Shown one piece after another: positions 61,454 to 64,000 of a stretch of DNA of 64,000 bases. The first letter of the stretch is position 1, and each line of letters opens with the position of its first letter. Position numbers and translations under genes: made by a program. The notes beneath the pieces were generated by a model that had not been told where the DNA came from, did no database searches, and was given only the letters and a program-made list of their open reading frames with translations. Source of the stretch: Azospirillum oryzae (GTDB taxonomy: Bacteria; Pseudomonadota; Alphaproteobacteria; Azospirillales; Azospirillaceae); contig NZ_FXAK01000004.1 in the NCBI RefSeq assembly GCF_900177515.1, positions 248,001 to 312,000 of the forward strand. Reading direction: 5' to 3'.

Positions 61454-62740
61454 TCAATCTCCTTGCGCTGCGTCGAGTTGGTCTGCTTGCAGGCATTCCG
61501 TTGCAGGCAGCGTGCGCAGTCGCAACCACCCGGAAATAGTAAAAGCCAGCGCCGCGGCGGCCCCTGCACCGGCAATTCCAGCAACGGGCACGAGAATTGT
61601 GAGGAATGTTGCTGACATCACTGCGGTCGCTAGGTTGCACATGGCCATTGCTGCATCGAGTCCTGCGGTGTATTGCGCCATTGCCCCGAAGTCAGACAGG
61701 GTCCGTACAACCGTGCCGGCCATGACTGCCCAGAAGATGGTGGAGATGTTGGTATTGACGGGAAGCACACCGGCGAGTGGCGCTCCCACCTGGAATGCAA
61801 GGCCGATTGCCGTGGAGATCGCCACAGCCGCCACAGCCGTACGGTTGGCAAACGATCTAGCCAACCTTCGGTGCGAAGCTGCGCCGCCGATCCGCCACGC
61901 GCGGATAAGCCTCGGACGCTGGATCTGCATCACACCCATAGTGACCAGGGTGTTAGCTGCGTTTGCCACGGACCAGAACAAGAAATACGTGCCCGCGGCC
62001 TCAATCCCAAGGAATAGCGAAACAAGGTAGCGGTCCAGGTAAAGCCCAGACACTGCCGCCAGGTCAGCAGCATAGAGAAGCCGAGCGCGCCACAGGGCGT
62101 CCGTGATTGTGGAACGCCGCAGCGCAGTCCTGGCGGCCGAACGCCAGAGCCAACGCCTTGTCACTGCAGCGAAGATCGCAACGCCGGCGAACCCGCCACA
62201 AGCCCATAAAACGAGCACCCATTCCAAAGAGCGAAACTGGGGAAAAGCGACCGCAACCGCTAAGTAGATGATCACCCAAGCCGCCGAGCGCACGAACATC
62301 GCAACGTTGGCGAGGAGGGGGCGCGAACGGTTGCTGAGGACATGGAAGATATCATTGTTGATGTGCTCTAAGAAGGTGACAGCCACCGCCAAACACAACC
62401 AGTCCGGCGCCGCTCCAGCCGCACAGAACCCTATGCCAACGACCAGAATTGCGGTGTAGCCGATCCCAGCGATTCCCCAAGCCCGGCACATGGCGCCAGC
62501 CACCGTTCCGCCGTCTTGCGCTTCTGCGTCGCGGGCGATTAGGTGTGTCAATCCTAGCCCTAAGAGCACAGGCCCGACAGCGGCCCCCCCCGCAACTAGG
62601 CCGTATGCTCCTAAGGCCTCTAGGTCGAGATAGCGCGCGAGGAACATGACAAGCAGCAGCCGGCACCCCATTGCTGCGCCTCGTGTCACCGCTATGAAAC
62701 TTGCGGCGGCGGATGATCGATGGTCCCAGGAGGCGGTCAC
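61454..62740 (-). CDS. Wzx-like polysaccharide flippase (MATE/MVF-type)
   Basis: 428 aa from a GTG at 62740 that overlaps the stop of the upstream GT4 gene (GTGA). About twelve hydrophobic segments. LVMFLARYLDLEALGAYGL and DRYLVSLFLGIEAAGTYF are typical of the polysaccharide transport (RfbX/Wzx) family. It should flip lipid-linked repeat units across the inner membrane. Four bases separate its stop from the Wzc-like start. Confidence 0.85.
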   Translation of the reverse strand: MTASWDHRSSAAASFIAVTRGAAMGCRLLLVMFLARYLDLEALGAYGLVAGGAAVGPVLLGLGLTHLIARDAEAQDGGTVAGAMCRAWGIAGIGYTAILVVGIGFCAAGAAPDWLCLAVAVTFLEHINNDIFHVLSNRSRPLLANVAMFVRSAAWVIIYLAVAVAFPQFRSLEWVLVLWACGGFAGVAIFAAVTRRWLWRSAARTALRRSTITDALWRARLLYAADLAAVSGLYLDRYLVSLFLGIEAAGTYFLFWSVANAANTLVTMGVMQIQRPRLIRAWRIGGAASHRRLARSFANRTAVAAVAISTAIGLAFQVGAPLAGVLPVNTNISTIFWAVMAGTVVRTLSDFGAMAQYTAGLDAAMAMCNLATAVMSATFLTILVPVAGIAGAGAAAALAFTISGWLRLRTLPATECLQADQLDAAQGD

Positions 62741-63990
62741 TGGACCTCCTCCGCTGCAGCCCCACCGACGGTACGAACACGCACCATACGCGGGGCTGCA
62801 AGAAGGCGCGTGTAGAGGTCGTTAGTTGCGGCTATGCAGGCGTCAGCCGAGTAATTCGCTGCCACATGCGCCTTGGCGTGTGCGCCGAGCTCAAGCCAAC
62901 GTTTGCGGGGCGTCCTCGCAAGCAGATCGGCCAGAACATTTGGGTCGTCGGCTTCGAACAAAAGGCCCGTTTTACCGTCGATAACAAGTTCAGGGAGACC
63001 TCCCACCGCACGAGCAAGCACCGGGCATCCGTACGACATGGCCTCGGCGGCGGACAGCCCAAAAGCTTCCCAACGCGATGGAACGACCACCACGTCGGCG
63101 TTGGCTAGGTAAGAACGGATTTGCTCGGCGTTGAGCCAGCCTGTCAAAGTGACATTCGGCAGTGTCGGCGGAGTCCACCGCGGATCATCCGCGGCCCCGA
63201 TCGCGATTAGGCGGACGGGGGCATGCTCTAGCCGCTCCATCGCCGAAAATAGCAAATCTGTGCCTTTAGCGTTGTCGAATCGACCTACATAGAGGACATC
63301 AACCCAATCTGGACCCGAACGATCAAACGGCAACCATGGTGCCGTATCCGCAGGGATCGGCACACCGTTGGGAATAACGGCTAGTTTTCCGGCTGAAAGC
63401 CCAGCGCGGAGGCCGACTGCTTGTTCATTGCGGCTAACACAAATAATTGCGTCGCATAAGGATTCAAGAACCCGCTCTGCAGCCTCGTAGGCGATTTGAC
63501 GCACGCGATCAACCTTCATAATGAACGGCCAACCGTGGGGACAGTAGACCACCTTAGGGTGCCGGATTGGCCGCATGCACGCGAGAACCACCCGTCCCAC
63601 AGCGCCAGCGAATGTGCTGTGCAGGTGGACCACGTCAGGGTCTTCTCTCCACACCGTCACGGCAAGCCGCACGGCAAAGCGGAATAGAGAGGAGGGGTTT
63701 CGCCCCGATCGTCGGAAGGTCTCGACCCGCACACTGAGCCCCCGCATCTCATCAATCTGCTCCTCAGGGACAAGGAGGACGGCGTTGTTTTCGCAGTATA
63801 TCTTTAACTGTGATGTAAGGAGGCGGAGTACTGTTGCCACCCCCCCTTTTACTGTTTCTGCCGCATGTAGGACTTTCACAGCAGGTGTGTCTGGGGAAGG
63901 AGGGTTGGGGAGAACCGATCTTGGCAGGCTCCCCGGAGCTTTAGTGCCCGGCATTTGATCGCAAAGAAGGGGAACTTGCACAGCCGCCAC
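62737..63990 (-). CDS. GT4 glycosyltransferase (5' end may extend past the window)
   Basis: 417 aa from a GTG at 63990; the frame is open to the right edge, and ATG 63954 is also possible. VLHAAETVKGGVATVLR, CPHGWPFIM, VLYVGRFDNAKGTDLL and VPSRWEAFGLSAAEAMSYGCPVLA carry the GT4 donor-domain signature. It would add a sugar to the lipid-linked repeat unit. It is coupled to the flippase gene by a 4-bp overlap. Confidence 0.85.
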   Translation of the reverse strand: MAAVQVPLLCDQMPGTKAPGSLPRSVLPNPPSPDTPAVKVLHAAETVKGGVATVLRLLTSQLKIYCENNAVLLVPEEQIDEMRGLSVRVETFRRSGRNPSSLFRFAVRLAVTVWREDPDVVHLHSTFAGAVGRVVLACMRPIRHPKVVYCPHGWPFIMKVDRVRQIAYEAAERVLESLCDAIICVSRNEQAVGLRAGLSAGKLAVIPNGVPIPADTAPWLPFDRSGPDWVDVLYVGRFDNAKGTDLLFSAMERLEHAPVRLIAIGAADDPRWTPPTLPNVTLTGWLNAEQIRSYLANADVVVVPSRWEAFGLSAAEAMSYGCPVLARAVGGLPELVIDGKTGLLFEADDPNVLADLLARTPRKRWLELGAHAKAHVAANYSADACIAATNDLYTRLLAAPRMVRVRTVGGAAAEEVQ

Positions 63991-64000
63991 CTGTTGTTGT

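Overview
This window reads as a high-GC alphaproteobacterium, most likely Azospirillum or a close relative in the Rhodospirillales. The evidence is the strong G/C third-position bias, the many TPR-fused glycosyltransferases, the DUF6165 domain, and plasmid-type genes (an orphan ParA, a ScpB remnant, Fic-like winged-helix proteins) beside ordinary metabolic genes. A megaplasmid or chromid is plausible. No rRNA, tRNA or CRISPR array was seen.

Layout. 1-1239 (minus) is the N-terminal part of a protein built from 26-residue RTX-like repeats; it runs off the left edge. 1867-36571 is a long glycan/surface-modification region. Seven of its proteins carry TPR arrays joined to transferase domains (GT9-like, GT17-like, GT-A-like or methyltransferase). 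They sit among GT2, GT4 and exostosin-like transferases, FkbM and class I methyltransferases, an asparagine-synthase-type amidotransferase, a polytopic membrane protein and a flippase-like membrane protein. Embedded at 30.0-33.3 kb is an orphan ParA ATPase and a small protein with a possible ribbon-helix-helix C-terminus, with repeated TCATGATTT-type palindromic motifs in the intergenic spaces.

36.7-45.9 kb is a mosaic. It holds two Fic-C-terminal-like winged-helix proteins, a frameshifted scpB remnant, a LysR regulator divergent from an amidohydrolase-MFS-SDR operon with a clear operator between them, and a serine recombinase with a 17-bp inverted repeat upstream. 46.0-54.2 kb holds a CLC-type channel with variant motifs, aquaporin Z, an IS605-type element (TnpA with an altered HUH motif, intact TnpB), a 37-residue membrane protein, a LuxR-type regulator divergent from a degenerate receiver-domain protein, a Mut7-C PIN-like protein and a GmhB-type phosphatase whose 3' end lies in a 226-bp inverted-repeat element. 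An IS256-family element at 54.6-55.9 kb separates this from the last region.

56.1-64.0 kb is one minus-strand exopolysaccharide cluster of visibly lower GC: GT4, Wzx-like flippase, Wzc-like co-polymerase/BY-kinase, Wzy/O-antigen-ligase-like polymerase, GT2 and a secreted GH16 glucanase. It has the parts of a Wzx/Wzy-dependent export system. The GC shift and the IS at its border suggest it was acquired.

The most unusual signals are the ParA/small-protein region with its repeated motif, the 414-bp near-identical tract shared by two TPR-GT genes (recent gene conversion), the symmetrical ATCCGTG palindrome, the HUH-to-HVP TnpA, and the 226-bp inverted-repeat element.
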